From Streptomyces spiralis (GTDB taxonomy: Bacteria > Actinomycetota > Actinomycetes > Streptomycetales > Streptomycetaceae), in NCBI RefSeq assembly GCF_014654675.1, contig NZ_BNBC01000045.1, forward strand, positions 1 to 64,000: DNA of 64,000 nt, written 5' to 3'. Each line of letters begins with the position of its first letter. Within the stretch, counting starts at the first letter, position 1. The notes under the pieces are model-generated. The model had not been told where the DNA came from and did no database searches. It was given only the letters and a program-made list of their open reading frames with translations. A program made the position numbers and the translations under genes. Shown one piece after another: positions 1 to 9,049 of this stretch.

Positions 1-316
1 ACGCTTCCTTCGTACTCACCCTCTCGGGCTTTCCTCCGGGCGCTTCCCTTCGGTGTTTCCGACTCTATCAGATCTTTTCGATCCGATTCCCGGCCGGCGG
101 GAGTTTTTGTCTCGGGACTTCCTGGCTTTCGCCCGTCTGCCTTTCGACATTCACTACGTTAGCCGATTCCCGCCCCGATTCATAATCGGGTTCAGCCGGT
201 TCGAATTCGGGCATGCGAACACACCAGAAACGACCCCGCTGAGGGGTGCTCGATAAGTAGTGGGTTGGCCGCTCCGGCTGCTGGCAAACGCCGTACCCGG
301 TTCAGCGGCTCGGGCT
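1..316 (-). other. 5' leader of an rRNA operon (16S lies beyond the left edge)
   Basis: Read on the minus strand, this stretch carries the repeated leader phrases known from Streptomyces rrn operons, such as GATCTGATAGAGTCGGAAAC (about 55-75) followed by an AAGGGAAGCGCCCGGAGGAA-type segment. No protein-coding gene is credible here. Further -10-like hexamers (TAACGT at 156-161, TAGAGT at 62-67) may mark the extra tandem promoters usual in these operons, but their -35 regions are poor. The mature 16S gene should start a short distance to the left of base 1. The identification rests on remembered leader sequences, not on an alignment. Confidence 0.8.
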
Positions 317-345
317 ACGTTACGCACCTTGCGGGTGCGAGTCAA
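317..345 (-). promoter_or_regulatory. Upstream rRNA promoter (TTGACT-N17-TAACGT)
   Basis: On the minus strand the -35 box TTGACT (340-345) and the -10 box TAACGT (317-322) are separated by exactly 17 nt, close to the vegetative HrdB consensus. The spacer is itself an inverted repeat, CGCACC-CGCAA-GGTGCG. The -35 box overlaps the stop codon (342-344) of the upstream glycosylase gene, so the promoter sits at the end of a coding region rather than in an intergenic gap. Confidence 0.75.
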
Positions 346-992
346 CTTCTGCGGCGCCTCGGCGCGTGGGCCCGGTAGGGGCTCACCGTCGGGTCGTCGG
401 CGATCCAGAAGCGCCACGGGTGGACATCTCCGTTGCCGCCCTCGCCCGCGACGCCCGTGCGCGGACCGTTGCGTACCTGGTCGGAGGGGATCGGGGTGCC
501 GGTCAGGATCCGTATCGGGGTGTCGCCGGCGGCGCAGGCGTCGGTGCCGTCGAGGGACCGGTCGACGTTCAGGGCGGTGGCCAGACGGGCCGGACCTTTG
601 GCCAGTTCCTTGTCGTTGCGGGCCGAGATTCGGCGGGTGCGGGCCAGCTCGGCGCCCTCGACGATCTCGCCGGCGCGCAGCAGGACCCCGCTCGCACGGC
701 CCTCCGGTCCGCAGACCAGGTTCATGCAGTGCCACATGCCGTAGGTGAAGTAGACGTACACATGGCCGGGGGGACCGAACATCACCTCGTTGCGGGCGGT
801 GCGGCCACGGTAGGCGTGGGAGCCGGGGTCGTTCGGGCCGTCGTAGGCCTCGACCTCCGTCAGGCGCAGGGCGATGGGGCCGTCCGGGGTCGTACGCACC
901 AGGAGGCGCCCCAGGAGGTCGGGAGCGACTTCCACTACAGGGCGGTCGAAGAACTCTCTGGGCAGGGGCGTACGGTCCGAGGGCGCGATCAT
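342..992 (-). CDS. DNA-3-methyladenine glycosylase (AAG/MPG family)
   Basis: A 216-residue monofunctional base-excision-repair glycosylase of the AAG fold that removes alkylated purines such as 3-methyladenine and hypoxanthine. The segment LTEVEAYDGPNDPGSHAYRG carries the expected catalytic glutamate (E48 of E-A-Y), followed by the family block MFGPPGHVYVYFTYGMWHCM. Length fits the bacterial family. The ATG at 990-992 gives the conserved N-terminus (PREFFDRPVVEVAPDLLG). It lies directly upstream of, and co-directional with, the rRNA operon; its stop codon overlaps the rRNA promoter. The C-terminus is Arg-rich (RRRRS). Confidence 0.9.
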   Translation of the reverse strand: MIAPSDRTPLPREFFDRPVVEVAPDLLGRLLVRTTPDGPIALRLTEVEAYDGPNDPGSHAYRGRTARNEVMFGPPGHVYVYFTYGMWHCMNLVCGPEGRASGVLLRAGEIVEGAELARTRRISARNDKELAKGPARLATALNVDRSLDGTDACAAGDTPIRILTGTPIPSDQVRNGPRTGVAGEGGNGDVHPWRFWIADDPTVSPYRAHAPRRRRS

Positions 993-1132
993 GGCTTACG
1001 AGGGTAGTCCAGCCGGGTGGTGTCCCAGGGGTCGTCGATCTGTGAGGTCTGTTGCAAGGCTGTGGGCGCGGAACCGGTGGCGGACGGATCGCGTATGTAG
1101 GGATCAGGGATCCATACGTAAAGGGAGAGTCA

Positions 1133-1915
1133 ATGGCGTTCAAGAAGCTGCTCGCGAGCCTCGGGGCCGGTGGGGCGTCGGTGGAGACCGTCCTGCACGA
1201 GGTCAACGTCGTGCCGGGCGGCGTCGTCCAGGGTGAGGTGCGGATCCAGGGCGGGTCCGTGAACCAGGAGATCGAGGGGCTGTCGGTCGGGCTCCAGGCG
1301 AAGGTCGAGGTCGAGAGCGGCGACCAGGAGTACAAGCAGGACATCGAGTTCACCAAGGTCCGGCTCGGCGGTGCCTTCGAGCTGCAGGCCGGCGCGGTGC
1401 ACGCGGTGCCGTTCGGCCTGGAGATCCCCTGGGAGACTCCGGTCACGATGATCGACGGGCAGGCGCTGCGGGGCATGCACATCGGCGTGACCACGGAGCT
1501 GTCGATCGCGCGTGCCGTGGACTCCGGTGACCTGGACCCGATCAACGTGCACCCGCTGCCGGCTCAGAAGGCGATCCTGGACGCGTTCATCCAGCTGGGC
1601 TTCCGGTTCAAGACCGCGGACATGGAGCGCGGGCACATCCGCGGGACGCGGCAGCGGCTGCCGTTCTACCAGGAGATCGAGTTCTACCCGCCGTCGCAGT
1701 ACCGGGGGCTGAACCAGGTCGAGCTGAGCTTCGTGGCGGACGAGCACGCGATGGACGTGGTGCTGGAGATGGACAAGAAGCCGGGTCTGTTCAGCGACGG
1801 CAGCGACACCTACCGGTCGTTCCAGGTGGGTCTGCACGACTACCAGGCGACCGACTGGGCGGCGTATCTGCACCAGTGGATCGCCGAGGTCGGGAGCAAG
1901 CGCAACTGGTTCTAG
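1133..1915 (+). CDS. Spo0M-like sporulation protein
   Basis: A 260-residue protein of the SpoOM/Spo0M family, an arrestin-like cytoplasmic beta-sandwich protein linked to sporulation control and membrane or cytoskeletal association in Bacillus; its role in Streptomyces is not settled. Recognised from the N-terminus (MAFKKLLASLGAGGASVETV) and overall pattern; no catalytic motif or membrane segment is visible. The ATG at 1133 follows AAGGGAGAG (1121-1129). The frame extends upstream to 1052, but that extension is not family-like and lacks a good ribosome site. The gene stands alone between a divergent glycosylase and the PEBP gene. Confidence 0.85.
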   Translation: MAFKKLLASLGAGGASVETVLHEVNVVPGGVVQGEVRIQGGSVNQEIEGLSVGLQAKVEVESGDQEYKQDIEFTKVRLGGAFELQAGAVHAVPFGLEIPWETPVTMIDGQALRGMHIGVTTELSIARAVDSGDLDPINVHPLPAQKAILDAFIQLGFRFKTADMERGHIRGTRQRLPFYQEIEFYPPSQYRGLNQVELSFVADEHAMDVVLEMDKKPGLFSDGSDTYRSFQVGLHDYQATDWAAYLHQWIAEVGSKRNWF

Positions 1916-1989
1916 GCTCGGGACCGGTGATTCCGTTGATCAGGGATCACGCGTAACGGATCAGCCCGTATCTATCAGGAGGTACCGAG

Positions 1990-2529
1990 GTGACCGAGCT
2001 CAAGAGGCGGCCGCTCCCCCACGACTTCCATCCGCCCGTGCCGTCCTTCACGGTCACGAGCGACGACGTCCAGGAGGGCGGGACGCTCAAGGACGCTCAG
2101 GTCCACGCGGCGGGGAACACCTCGCCGCAGCTGCGCTGGGAGGGGTTCCCGGCGGAGACCAAGAGCTTCGCCGTGACCTGCTACGACCCGGACGCGCCGA
2201 CGGGCAGTGGGTTCTGGCACTGGGTGCTGTTCGACATCCCGGCCTCGGTGACGGAGCTGCCGGCGGGTGCGGGCAGTGGCAAGTTCGAGGGGCTGCCCGC
2301 CGGCGTCGTGCACGCGCGCAACGACTACGGGACGAAGGACTTCGGGGGTGCCGCGCCGCCGCCCGGGGACGGACCGCACCGGTACGTCTTCACGGTGTAC
2401 GCCGTCGACCAGGAGAAGCTCGGTCCGGACGCGGACGCCTCCCCCGCGGTGGTGGGCTTCAACCTGCGGTTCCACACACTGGCGCGCGCCCAGCTGATCG
2501 GTGAGTACGAGAACCCCGCCGAGGGCTGA
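1990..2529 (+). CDS. YbhB/YbcL family phosphatidylethanolamine-binding-like protein
   Basis: A 179-residue PEBP/Raf-kinase-inhibitor-like protein. The ligand-pocket motif YDPDAPTGSGFWHWVLFDIP and the later GDGPHRYVFTVYAVD match the bacterial YbhB/YbcL group. No signal peptide is seen, so it is probably cytoplasmic; the physiological ligand is unknown. The GTG start at 1990 is preceded by AGGAGG around 1977-1982, a strong Shine-Dalgarno. A clear terminator follows at 2580-2624. Confidence 0.88.
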   Translation: MTELKRRPLPHDFHPPVPSFTVTSDDVQEGGTLKDAQVHAAGNTSPQLRWEGFPAETKSFAVTCYDPDAPTGSGFWHWVLFDIPASVTELPAGAGSGKFEGLPAGVVHARNDYGTKDFGGAAPPPGDGPHRYVFTVYAVDQEKLGPDADASPAVVGFNLRFHTLARAQLIGEYENPAEG

Positions 2530-2579
2530 CGTATCGCCCCGACGTGTCCGCCGCGGAAAACGGCGTTCACCGAACGTTT

Positions 2580-2624
2580 GCCCGCCTCCGGTCTTGGAAG
2601 TGATCGGAGGCGGGCATTTTTATT
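2580..2624 (+). terminator. Intrinsic terminator after the PEBP gene
   Basis: An 11-bp perfect GC stem, GCCCGCCTCCG / CGGAGGCGGGC (2580-2590 and 2605-2615), has a 14-nt loop and is followed at once by ATTTTTATT. This is one of the few U-tailed hairpins in the window. Confidence 0.9.
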
Positions 2625-2706
2625 GCGTTGTCCATCACGGCGCGCCCGTCCAGAGTTGATCCGAGCCCGCCGGGGGGTGGGCAGGTGCACACGGGAGGTG
2701 GGCCGG

Positions 2707-3213
2707 ATGCGGGACACGCTGGTGCTGAACGCGAGCTTCGAGCCGCTGTCGACGGTGACGCTGAACCGAGCCGTCGTTCTGGTGCTCCAGGACAAGGCCG
2801 TGGTCGAGCAGGCCCACCCCGAGCTGCGTATGCGGGGAGCGGCGGTGGACATACCCGCGCCCCGGGTGATCCGGTTGTGCAGATACGTGCGGGTGCCGTT
2901 CCGAAGACAAGCGCCGTGGTCGAGGCGGGGTGTGCTGGTGCGGGACCGGCACCGGTGTGCGTACTGCGGGCGGCGGGCGACGACCGTGGACCACGTGGTG
3001 CCGCGGTCGCAGGGCGGACAGGACACCTGGCTGAACACGGTGGCCTCGTGTGCGGAGGACAATCACCGCAAGGCGGACCGGACTCCGGAGCAGGCGGGGA
3101 TGCCGTTGCTGAGGGAGCCGTTCGAGCCGACGCCGGCGGACGCGATGCTGCTGGCGCTCGGGGCGGACGATCTCACGGCGCTGCCGGAGTGGCTCGCGCA
3201 GTCGGCGGCGTAG
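2707..3213 (+). CDS. HNH endonuclease family protein
   Basis: A 168-residue HNH-domain protein of a type widespread in actinobacteria, with the conserved N-terminus MRDTLVLNASFEPL. The nuclease core spans about residues 80-125: C84-x2-C87, then the D95-H96 pair, N110, and C115 with N119/H120 in the closing helix. The second member of the distal Cys pair appears to be Asp118 (CAED rather than CxxC), so zinc binding may differ from classic IscB-like relatives. ATG 2707 is preceded by GGAGGTG (2694-2700); the open frame reaches further upstream without support. Cellular role unknown; no defence or mobile genes lie nearby. Confidence 0.8.
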   Translation: MRDTLVLNASFEPLSTVTLNRAVVLVLQDKAVVEQAHPELRMRGAAVDIPAPRVIRLCRYVRVPFRRQAPWSRRGVLVRDRHRCAYCGRRATTVDHVVPRSQGGQDTWLNTVASCAEDNHRKADRTPEQAGMPLLREPFEPTPADAMLLALGADDLTALPEWLAQSAA

Positions 3214-3234
3214 TCGGCCGGTCGGTGTGACAGC

Positions 3235-3264
3235 GGGGCCCGCCTCCTGAAGGAGGCGGGCCCC
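3235..3264. terminator. Bidirectional hairpin terminator between convergent genes
   Basis: A 13-bp perfect stem GGGGCCCGCCTCC / GGAGGCGGGCCCC with a TGAA tetraloop lies between the HNH gene (+) and the SPFH gene (-). It has no U-tract, as is common in Streptomyces. Confidence 0.8.
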
Positions 3265-3286
3265 GTCGCCGTTGGCATGTCACTGC

Positions 3287-4243
3287 TCAGTCGATGGACG
3301 GCTTCTCGCGGCGCTCCGTACCGGCCCCGCCGGAGTTCGAGGAGGTGCCGCCGCCCGAACCGCCGCCCATGGCACCCAGGTTGCCCATGGCGCCGGACAG
3401 GCCCTTGAGGGCGTCGCCGATCTCGCTGGGGACGATCCAGAGCTTGTTGGCGTCGCCCTCGGCGATCTTCGGCAGCATCTGGAGGTACTGGTAGGACAGG
3501 AGCTTCTGGTCCGGGTCGCCGGCGTGGATCGCCTCGAAGACCGTGCGGACGGCCTGGGCCTCGCCCTCGGCGCGCAGGGCGGCTGCCTTGGCCTCACCCT
3601 CGGCGCGCAGGATCTGGGACTGCTTCTCGCCCTCGGCGCGCAGGATCTCGGACTGCCGGACACCTTCGGCCTGGAGGATGGCGGCGCGCTTGTCACGGTC
3701 GGCGCGCATCTGCTTCTCCATCGAGTCCTGGATGGAGGTCGGCGGCTCGATCGCCTTGAGTTCGACGCGGTTGACGCGGATGCCCCACTTGCCGGTGGCC
3801 TCGTCGAGGACGCCGCGCAGGGCCGCGTTGATCTCCTCGCGGGAGGTGAGGGTGCGCTCCAGGTCCATGCCGCCGATGATGTTGCGCAGGGTGGTGACGG
3901 TGAGCTGCTCGATGGCCTGGATGTAGCTGGCGACCTCGTAGGTGGCGGCCCGGGCGTCGGTCACCTGGTAGTAGATGACGGTGTCGATATTGACGACCAG
4001 GTTGTCCTGGGTGATCACCGGCTGCGGCGGGAACGGGACGACCTGCTCGCGCAGGTCGATGCGGTTGCGGATGGTGTCGATGAACGGGACGACGATGTTG
4101 AGGCCCGCGTTGAGCGTCCGCGTGTAACGGCCGAAGCGCTCCACGATGGCGGCGCTGGCCTGCGGGATGACTTGGATCGTCTTGATCAGGGCGATGAAGA
4201 CCAACACCACCAGAACGATCAGGACGATGATGACCGGTGCCAT
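3287..4243 (-). CDS. SPFH/Band 7 (stomatin-like) membrane protein
   Basis: A 318-residue stomatin/prohibitin-type protein: an N-terminal membrane anchor at about residues 2-20 (VIIVLIVLVVLVFIALI), a Band 7 domain to about 190, then a coiled-coil segment built of near-repeats (ILRAEGEKQSQ, ILRAEGEAKAA, ALRAEGEAQAV), and a Gly/Ser-rich tail. Such proteins form membrane microdomain scaffolds with NfeD partners, and an NfeD gene lies directly upstream (4432-4863), supporting a pair. ATG 4241-4243 is chosen because it starts the membrane anchor; the open frame continues upstream with non-family Arg-rich sequence. Confidence 0.9.
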   Translation of the reverse strand: MAPVIIVLIVLVVLVFIALIKTIQVIPQASAAIVERFGRYTRTLNAGLNIVVPFIDTIRNRIDLREQVVPFPPQPVITQDNLVVNIDTVIYYQVTDARAATYEVASYIQAIEQLTVTTLRNIIGGMDLERTLTSREEINAALRGVLDEATGKWGIRVNRVELKAIEPPTSIQDSMEKQMRADRDKRAAILQAEGVRQSEILRAEGEKQSQILRAEGEAKAAALRAEGEAQAVRTVFEAIHAGDPDQKLLSYQYLQMLPKIAEGDANKLWIVPSEIGDALKGLSGAMGNLGAMGGGSGGGTSSNSGGAGTERREKPSID

Positions 4244-4431
4244 CGTTGCTTCCCGTACCCTTCTCCGCCTCGGCGCTCTCGGAAGATCCTGTGGGCTGTT
4301 GAAGATCTTGCTGGTCGAGTCTGACAGACCGTCGCATGCCGTGGGGGGCGTTCGGTCCAGGTCGGTCGGTCCCGGGGACCCGGGTCCGGTGTCCCGGTCC
4401 CCGTCGTTCGGTCCAGCTCGTTCGGTGCGGG

Positions 4432-4863
4432 TCAGATGACGATGGCGGTGGCCCCCTCGATGTCGACGACGTCGACCTCCGCGCCCACGTCGTAGGCGCG
4501 GCCGGTGTCGAGCGCGCGCGCCGACCAGATCTCCCCGGCGAGTTTGATCCGGCCGCCGGAGCCGTCGACGCGTTCGAGCACGACGGCCTGCTTGCCCTTC
4601 AACGCATCGATTCCCGTGGCGAGTTGGGGGCGCTGTCTGCTGTGCCGGGCCGCGATGGGCCGCACGACGGCGATGAGGGCGACCGAGACGACGAGAAAGG
4701 CGATGACCTGGACGACGACGTCGAAGCCGAACCCGGCGACGACCGCGGCGGCGACGGCGCCGACCGCGAGCATGCCGAACTCCGGCATCGCGGTCACCAC
4801 GAGCGGGATTCCGAGCGCCGCGGCGCCGACGAGCCACCACACCCATGCGTCGATGTCGTTCAC
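4432..4863 (-). CDS. NfeD family membrane protein
   Basis: A 143-residue NfeD-like protein with three or so hydrophobic N-terminal helices (residues about 8-70) and a C-terminal OB-fold-like domain (GKQAVVLERVDGSGGRIKL...EVDVVDIEGATAIVI). NfeD proteins partner Band 7 proteins in the membrane, and the SPFH gene follows on the same strand after 188 nt. That gap (4244-4431) is rich in short repeats of GGTCC/GGACC and could fold, so co-transcription is likely but not certain. Confidence 0.85.
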   Translation of the reverse strand: MNDIDAWVWWLVGAAALGIPLVVTAMPEFGMLAVGAVAAAVVAGFGFDVVVQVIAFLVVSVALIAVVRPIAARHSRQRPQLATGIDALKGKQAVVLERVDGSGGRIKLAGEIWSARALDTGRAYDVGAEVDVVDIEGATAIVI

Positions 4864-4934
4864 ATGGTCATGGTAGGGCCGCGGGTCCTACGGCGGACAG
4901 GGCGCGAAGGGGGTGGCCCGGGACGACGGGTGGC

Positions 4935-5732
<798 letters not shown>

Positions 5733-5884
5733 GAGCGCGTTGTCTCCCCTTGCAGTGTGCCGCCGGTCTCGGCTGTCGCGTACGCCTGTGGCTCGGTCCG
5801 CCGCGCCGGTGGGCGCAGCCCCCAACGAATCTACGCCACGAGATGGGCGGGCCGTTCCATCGGTCCGGTCCTTAGGGTGGAGGC

Positions 5885-6673
5885 ATGCTTTCGGAACCGC
5901 GCTCTGGACGCCTTGCCGCTTGGGGAAATGCCCTTCTTGCCGGACTTGTCTCGCCGGACGACGCCGTGCTCGCCATCGTGGGTGAGGACGCCGTCCATCG
6001 GGTGGAGGGGTTGCCCGGCGAATCCGGGCCCGTGGGGCTGACGCTCGCGCTGGGGCGGCTGCGGACGCTCGGGGTGGGCGCGCTGCGGGTGGCGCTGCCC
6101 GCGCCGGGCCATCCGCTGGGGTTGAGCGGGCCGCCGGAGTTCAACGCGCGGGCGATGGACGCCGAGGAGGCGGTGGTCTGTCACGGCGCCGCGTTCGGGC
6201 TGGTGCCCGAGGTCTCCGAAGCGGGGCCCGAGGGGGATGTGCACGTCGAGGTGGTGTGGCACGTGCTGCCGGTGCGGGAGGCGCCGCCGGCCGATGTGCC
6301 GTCGCTGGGCGAGGCCGAGCGGGAGCTGGCGGAGGCGCTGCGGGATGCGACCGAGGTGCTGTCGCGCCTGGACGTCGCCGCGTCGGGGCCGGTTGCCGAG
6401 GCGGCGATCGACGCGTACCGGGCGCGGGCGGAGCGGGGGCGGGAGGTCTTGGCGCCGGGGTATCCGCCGCGGGCGGTGCGGGTGCTGGAGCTGGCGCAGC
6501 GGGTGGGACTGCTGATCTCGCTGGCGTACGACAACGGGCACGGGGGTGCGGTGAGCGCGTCCGAGATGGCCGCGCGGGGTGCTGCCTTGCGGCCGGTGGA
6601 GCGGACGGCTCGGCGGGCGCAGGTGGCTGCGTACAACTCCGTTGTGGAGGAGCGGGAGAAGAGGGTGCGGTGA
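5885..6673 (+). CDS. Conserved actinobacterial hypothetical protein
   Basis: A 262-residue protein with no motif I can name. It is soluble, Ala/Glu/Arg rich, with a C-terminal half predicted to be mostly helical (about residues 140-262). The ATG at 5885 follows GGGTGGAGGC. It diverges from the ABC ATPase gene and converges on chpE. Codon use matches its neighbours. I recall an orthologue next to chpE in S. coelicolor, but not a function. Confidence 0.75.
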   Translation: MLSEPRSGRLAAWGNALLAGLVSPDDAVLAIVGEDAVHRVEGLPGESGPVGLTLALGRLRTLGVGALRVALPAPGHPLGLSGPPEFNARAMDAEEAVVCHGAAFGLVPEVSEAGPEGDVHVEVVWHVLPVREAPPADVPSLGEAERELAEALRDATEVLSRLDVAASGPVAEAAIDAYRARAERGREVLAPGYPPRAVRVLELAQRVGLLISLAYDNGHGGAVSASEMAARGAALRPVERTARRAQVAAYNSVVEEREKRVR

Positions 6674-6748
6674 CCGTGGGGTGATGCGCACCGTGCGTCC
6701 GTGTGAGCGCCCTGGGGGCTGTGCCCCCAGCCCCCCTTGTCGGCCTTG

Positions 6749-6777
6749 ACGGCCTCCCGGTGGAGCCGGGAGGCCGT
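6749..6777. terminator. Hairpin terminator between convergent genes
   Basis: A 12-bp perfect stem ACGGCCTCCCGG / CCGGGAGGCCGT with a 5-nt loop lies between the rightward hypothetical gene and leftward chpE. Confidence 0.75.
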
Positions 6778-6800
6778 GGGCAGCGGTGGGTGGGCCTTGG

Positions 6801-7046
6801 TCAGTGGTTCAGGCCGAGGTTGCCGAAGGCCGGGTTGAGGACGCCGATGACGTTGACGCTGTTGCCGACGGCGTTGACCGGGATGTGGATCGGGGCCTGG
6901 ATGACGTTGCCCGAGACGACGCCCGGGGAGCCCTTGGCGACGCCGGCGGCCGAGGCGCCGTCGTGGGCGGAGGCCATTCCGGCACCGGCGGCCACGATCC
7001 CGCCGGCCACCATCGTCACGGCCGCTGCCTTCTTCAGGTTCTTCAC
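6801..7046 (-). CDS. chpE: Short chaplin ChpE
   Basis: An 81-residue secreted chaplin. It has a signal peptide with an A-x-A cleavage site near residue 27 (GMASA before HDG), then one chaplin domain: GSPGVVSGNVIQAPIHIPVN and NSVNVIGVLNPAFGN. It has no cysteine, which distinguishes ChpE from the other short chaplins and fits what is known of ChpE. Chaplins assemble into amyloid-like surface films that let aerial hyphae leave the medium; ChpE is one of the two short chaplins kept in all species. The GTG start follows an AAGGG site. It lies just downstream of a two-component pair on the same strand. Confidence 0.92.
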   Translation of the reverse strand: MKNLKKAAAVTMVAGGIVAAGAGMASAHDGASAAGVAKGSPGVVSGNVIQAPIHIPVNAVGNSVNVIGVLNPAFGNLGLNH

Positions 7047-7224
7047 TTCTCAGCCCTTCTGGTGTTCGCCACGGCAGTCGCCGCGGCACGCACTGGAGAA
7101 CGGCCGGGGCAGGCGGAGGTTGCGCCATCCGGGGGACATTCCCACGACGGTATGAATCTCAGTCCGGAGTGGAACCCTCCGAATTGCCGTGGGCAGCAGC
7201 AGACCTGCGGGTCCGCGGGCGGCG

Positions 7225-7259
7225 GGCGGCAGGCGGCAGGCGGCAGGCGGCAGGCGGCA
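7225..7259. repeat. Five tandem copies of the 7-mer GGCGGCA
   Basis: Exactly five head-to-tail copies of GGCGGCA occupy 7225-7259, beginning 11 nt beyond the stop codon of the response regulator and about 180 nt upstream of chpE. The run is non-coding. It may be a slippage tract or part of the chpE upstream region; no function can be read from it. Confidence 0.85.
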
Positions 7260-7269
7260 GGTCAGCCGT

Positions 7270-7911
7270 TCAGCCGGTCACGCCATGGCGTACGGCCCAC
7301 AGCGCGGCCTGGGTGCGGTCGGCCAGGTCGAGCTTCATGAGGATGTTCGACACGTGGGTCTTCACCGTCTTCTCGGACAGGACGAGGGCGCGGGCTATCT
7401 CGCGGTTGGAGCGGCCGTCCGCTATCAGGCCGAGGACCTCCCGTTCCCGCTCGGTGAGCGAACTCCCCCTGCCCTGCCCGGTGTTGTTCTCCTCCTCGGA
7501 CAGCAGGGCGCCCGCGACCTCCGGTTGGAGGAGGATGTGTCCCGCGTGCACGGAGCGGATGGCGCCGGCGAGCGCGTCGGGGTCCACGTCCTTGTAGACG
7601 TATCCGGCGGCGCCCGCGCGCAGCGCCGGGACGACCGTGCGCTGCTCGGTGAAGCTGGTGACGATCAGTACGCGCGCCGGGTTGCCGAGTTCCCGGAGCC
7701 GGCGCAGGGCCTCGACGCCGTCCATGACGGGCATCTTGACGTCCATGAGGACGACGTCGGGCCGCAGCTCCTCGGCGCGGGCGACACCCTCCGCGCCGTC
7801 CGCTGCCTCGCCGACGACCTCGATGTCCTCCTGCACCTCGAGGAAGGTGCGCAGGCCCCGGCGGACCACCTGGTGGTCGTCGACGACCAGCACCTTGATT
7901 GCGTCAGCCAC
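7270..7911 (-). CDS. NarL/FixJ family response regulator
   Basis: A 213-residue response regulator: receiver domain 1-120 with acidic pair D11-D12, phospho-acceptor D57 (VLMDVKMP) and the conserved Thr and Lys (VTSF, YVYKD), then a LuxR-type HTH at about 150-210 (LTEREREVLGLIADGRSNRE). Its ATG overlaps the end of the sensor kinase gene by 8 nt, so the pair is translationally coupled. The target genes are unknown; chpE is the next gene downstream on the same strand. Confidence 0.93.
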   Translation of the reverse strand: MADAIKVLVVDDHQVVRRGLRTFLEVQEDIEVVGEAADGAEGVARAEELRPDVVLMDVKMPVMDGVEALRRLRELGNPARVLIVTSFTEQRTVVPALRAGAAGYVYKDVDPDALAGAIRSVHAGHILLQPEVAGALLSEEENNTGQGRGSSLTEREREVLGLIADGRSNREIARALVLSEKTVKTHVSNILMKLDLADRTQAALWAVRHGVTG

Positions 7912-9049
7912 CGGGGGCCTCCATCTCGATCGTGGTGCCCTTGCCGGGCGCCGATTCCACCGTCAGCGTGGCACCGGCCCCGTTCGACCGGTCCCGCATG
8001 GAGACCAGGCCGAGGTGGCGGCCCGCGCGCCGGATCGCCCGGGGGTCGAAGCCCCTGCCGTCGTCGGTGACGCGCAGGACGGCTCCCCGGCCCCGGCGCT
8101 CGAGGGTGACGTCGACATGTTCGGCGCCGGAGTGCCGCAGCGCGTTGTGCAGGGCCTCCTGGGCGACGCGGAGCATGGCCTCCTCCTGGGCGGCCGGCAG
8201 GGCGCGGAAGCAGCGGGCGGTGAAGGTGACGTGCGCGCTGTGGGCGCGGTCGAGGACCTGGACCTGGGTACGCAGGGTGGCGACCAGGCCGTCCTCGTCG
8301 AGAGCGGCGGGACGCAACTCCACGACGGCGGCGCGCAGTTCGTCGGCGGCCTCGGCGGCGAGCACGGCGACCTGCTGCAGTTCACCCTTGGCGCGCGCCG
8401 GGTCCCGGTCGACGAGGGCGGCGGCGGCCTGGGAGGTCAGGCGCAGGGAGAACAGCTTCTGGCTGACGGCGTCGTGCAGCTCGTGGGCGAGGCGGGAGCG
8501 TTCCTCGGCGATGGTCAGCTCGCGGCTGCGCTCGTAGAGGCGGGCGTTGGTCAGGGCGATCGCGGCGTGCTGGGCGAGGATCGAGAGCAGTTCCTCGTCC
8601 TCCTCGGTGAAGCCGCAGCCGCCCTCCGGTCTGGGGCAGCGCTTGTTGGCGAGGAACAGGGCCCCGAGGACCTCGTCGCCGTCGCGGATGGGCAGACCCA
8701 GGAAGTCGGACAGCTCGGGGTGGGCGGCCGGCCAGCCCTCGAAGCGCGGGTCCTTGCGCACGTCGGCCAGGCGCTGCGACCTGGCCTCGTGGAGCATGGC
8801 CGCGAGGATGCCGTGCTGGCGCGGGAGCGGGCCGATGGCGCGCCACTGCTCGTCGCTGACTCCGTCCACCACGAACTGGGCGAAGCCGCCGTGGTCGTCC
8901 GGGACGCCGAGGGCCGCGTACTGGGCGTCGAGCAGCCCGCGGGCCGAGGCGACGATCGTCTTCAGGACGTCGCGCACCTCCAGGTGCCTGCTCATGGCCA
9001 GCAGCGCGGAGCTCACCGCGGACAGCCCGGACCGGGGACCTTGACTCAT
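7904..9049 (-). CDS. GAF-domain sensor histidine kinase (HisKA_3 type)
   Basis: A 381-residue cytoplasmic kinase without membrane segments. A GAF domain occupies about residues 25-170, the HisKA_3 dimerisation helix carries the phospho-acceptor H192 in SRLAHELHDAVSQKLF, and a HATPase domain follows (QEALHNALRHSGAEHV, DDGRGFDP). This layout resembles the DevS/NreB group, which can sense gases or redox through GAF; no haem ligand can be assigned here. The ATG is at 9047-9049. It is transcribed with the downstream response regulator. Confidence 0.92.
   Translation of the reverse strand: MSQGPRSGLSAVSSALLAMSRHLEVRDVLKTIVASARGLLDAQYAALGVPDDHGGFAQFVVDGVSDEQWRAIGPLPRQHGILAAMLHEARSQRLADVRKDPRFEGWPAAHPELSDFLGLPIRDGDEVLGALFLANKRCPRPEGGCGFTEEDEELLSILAQHAAIALTNARLYERSRELTIAEERSRLAHELHDAVSQKLFSLRLTSQAAAALVDRDPARAKGELQQVAVLAAEAADELRAAVVELRPAALDEDGLVATLRTQVQVLDRAHSAHVTFTARCFRALPAAQEEAMLRVAQEALHNALRHSGAEHVDVTLERRGRGAVLRVTDDGRGFDPRAIRRAGRHLGLVSMRDRSNGAGATLTVESAPGKGTTIEMEAPGG

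Noticed and set aside
154..1545. A 463-codon open frame spanning the rRNA leader, the glycosylase and Spo0M
   Set aside because: It crosses three better supported features and has no family-like sequence.
7225..7259. CRISPR-like array
   Set aside because: Simple 7-bp head-to-tail repeats without spacers. No cas genes in the window.
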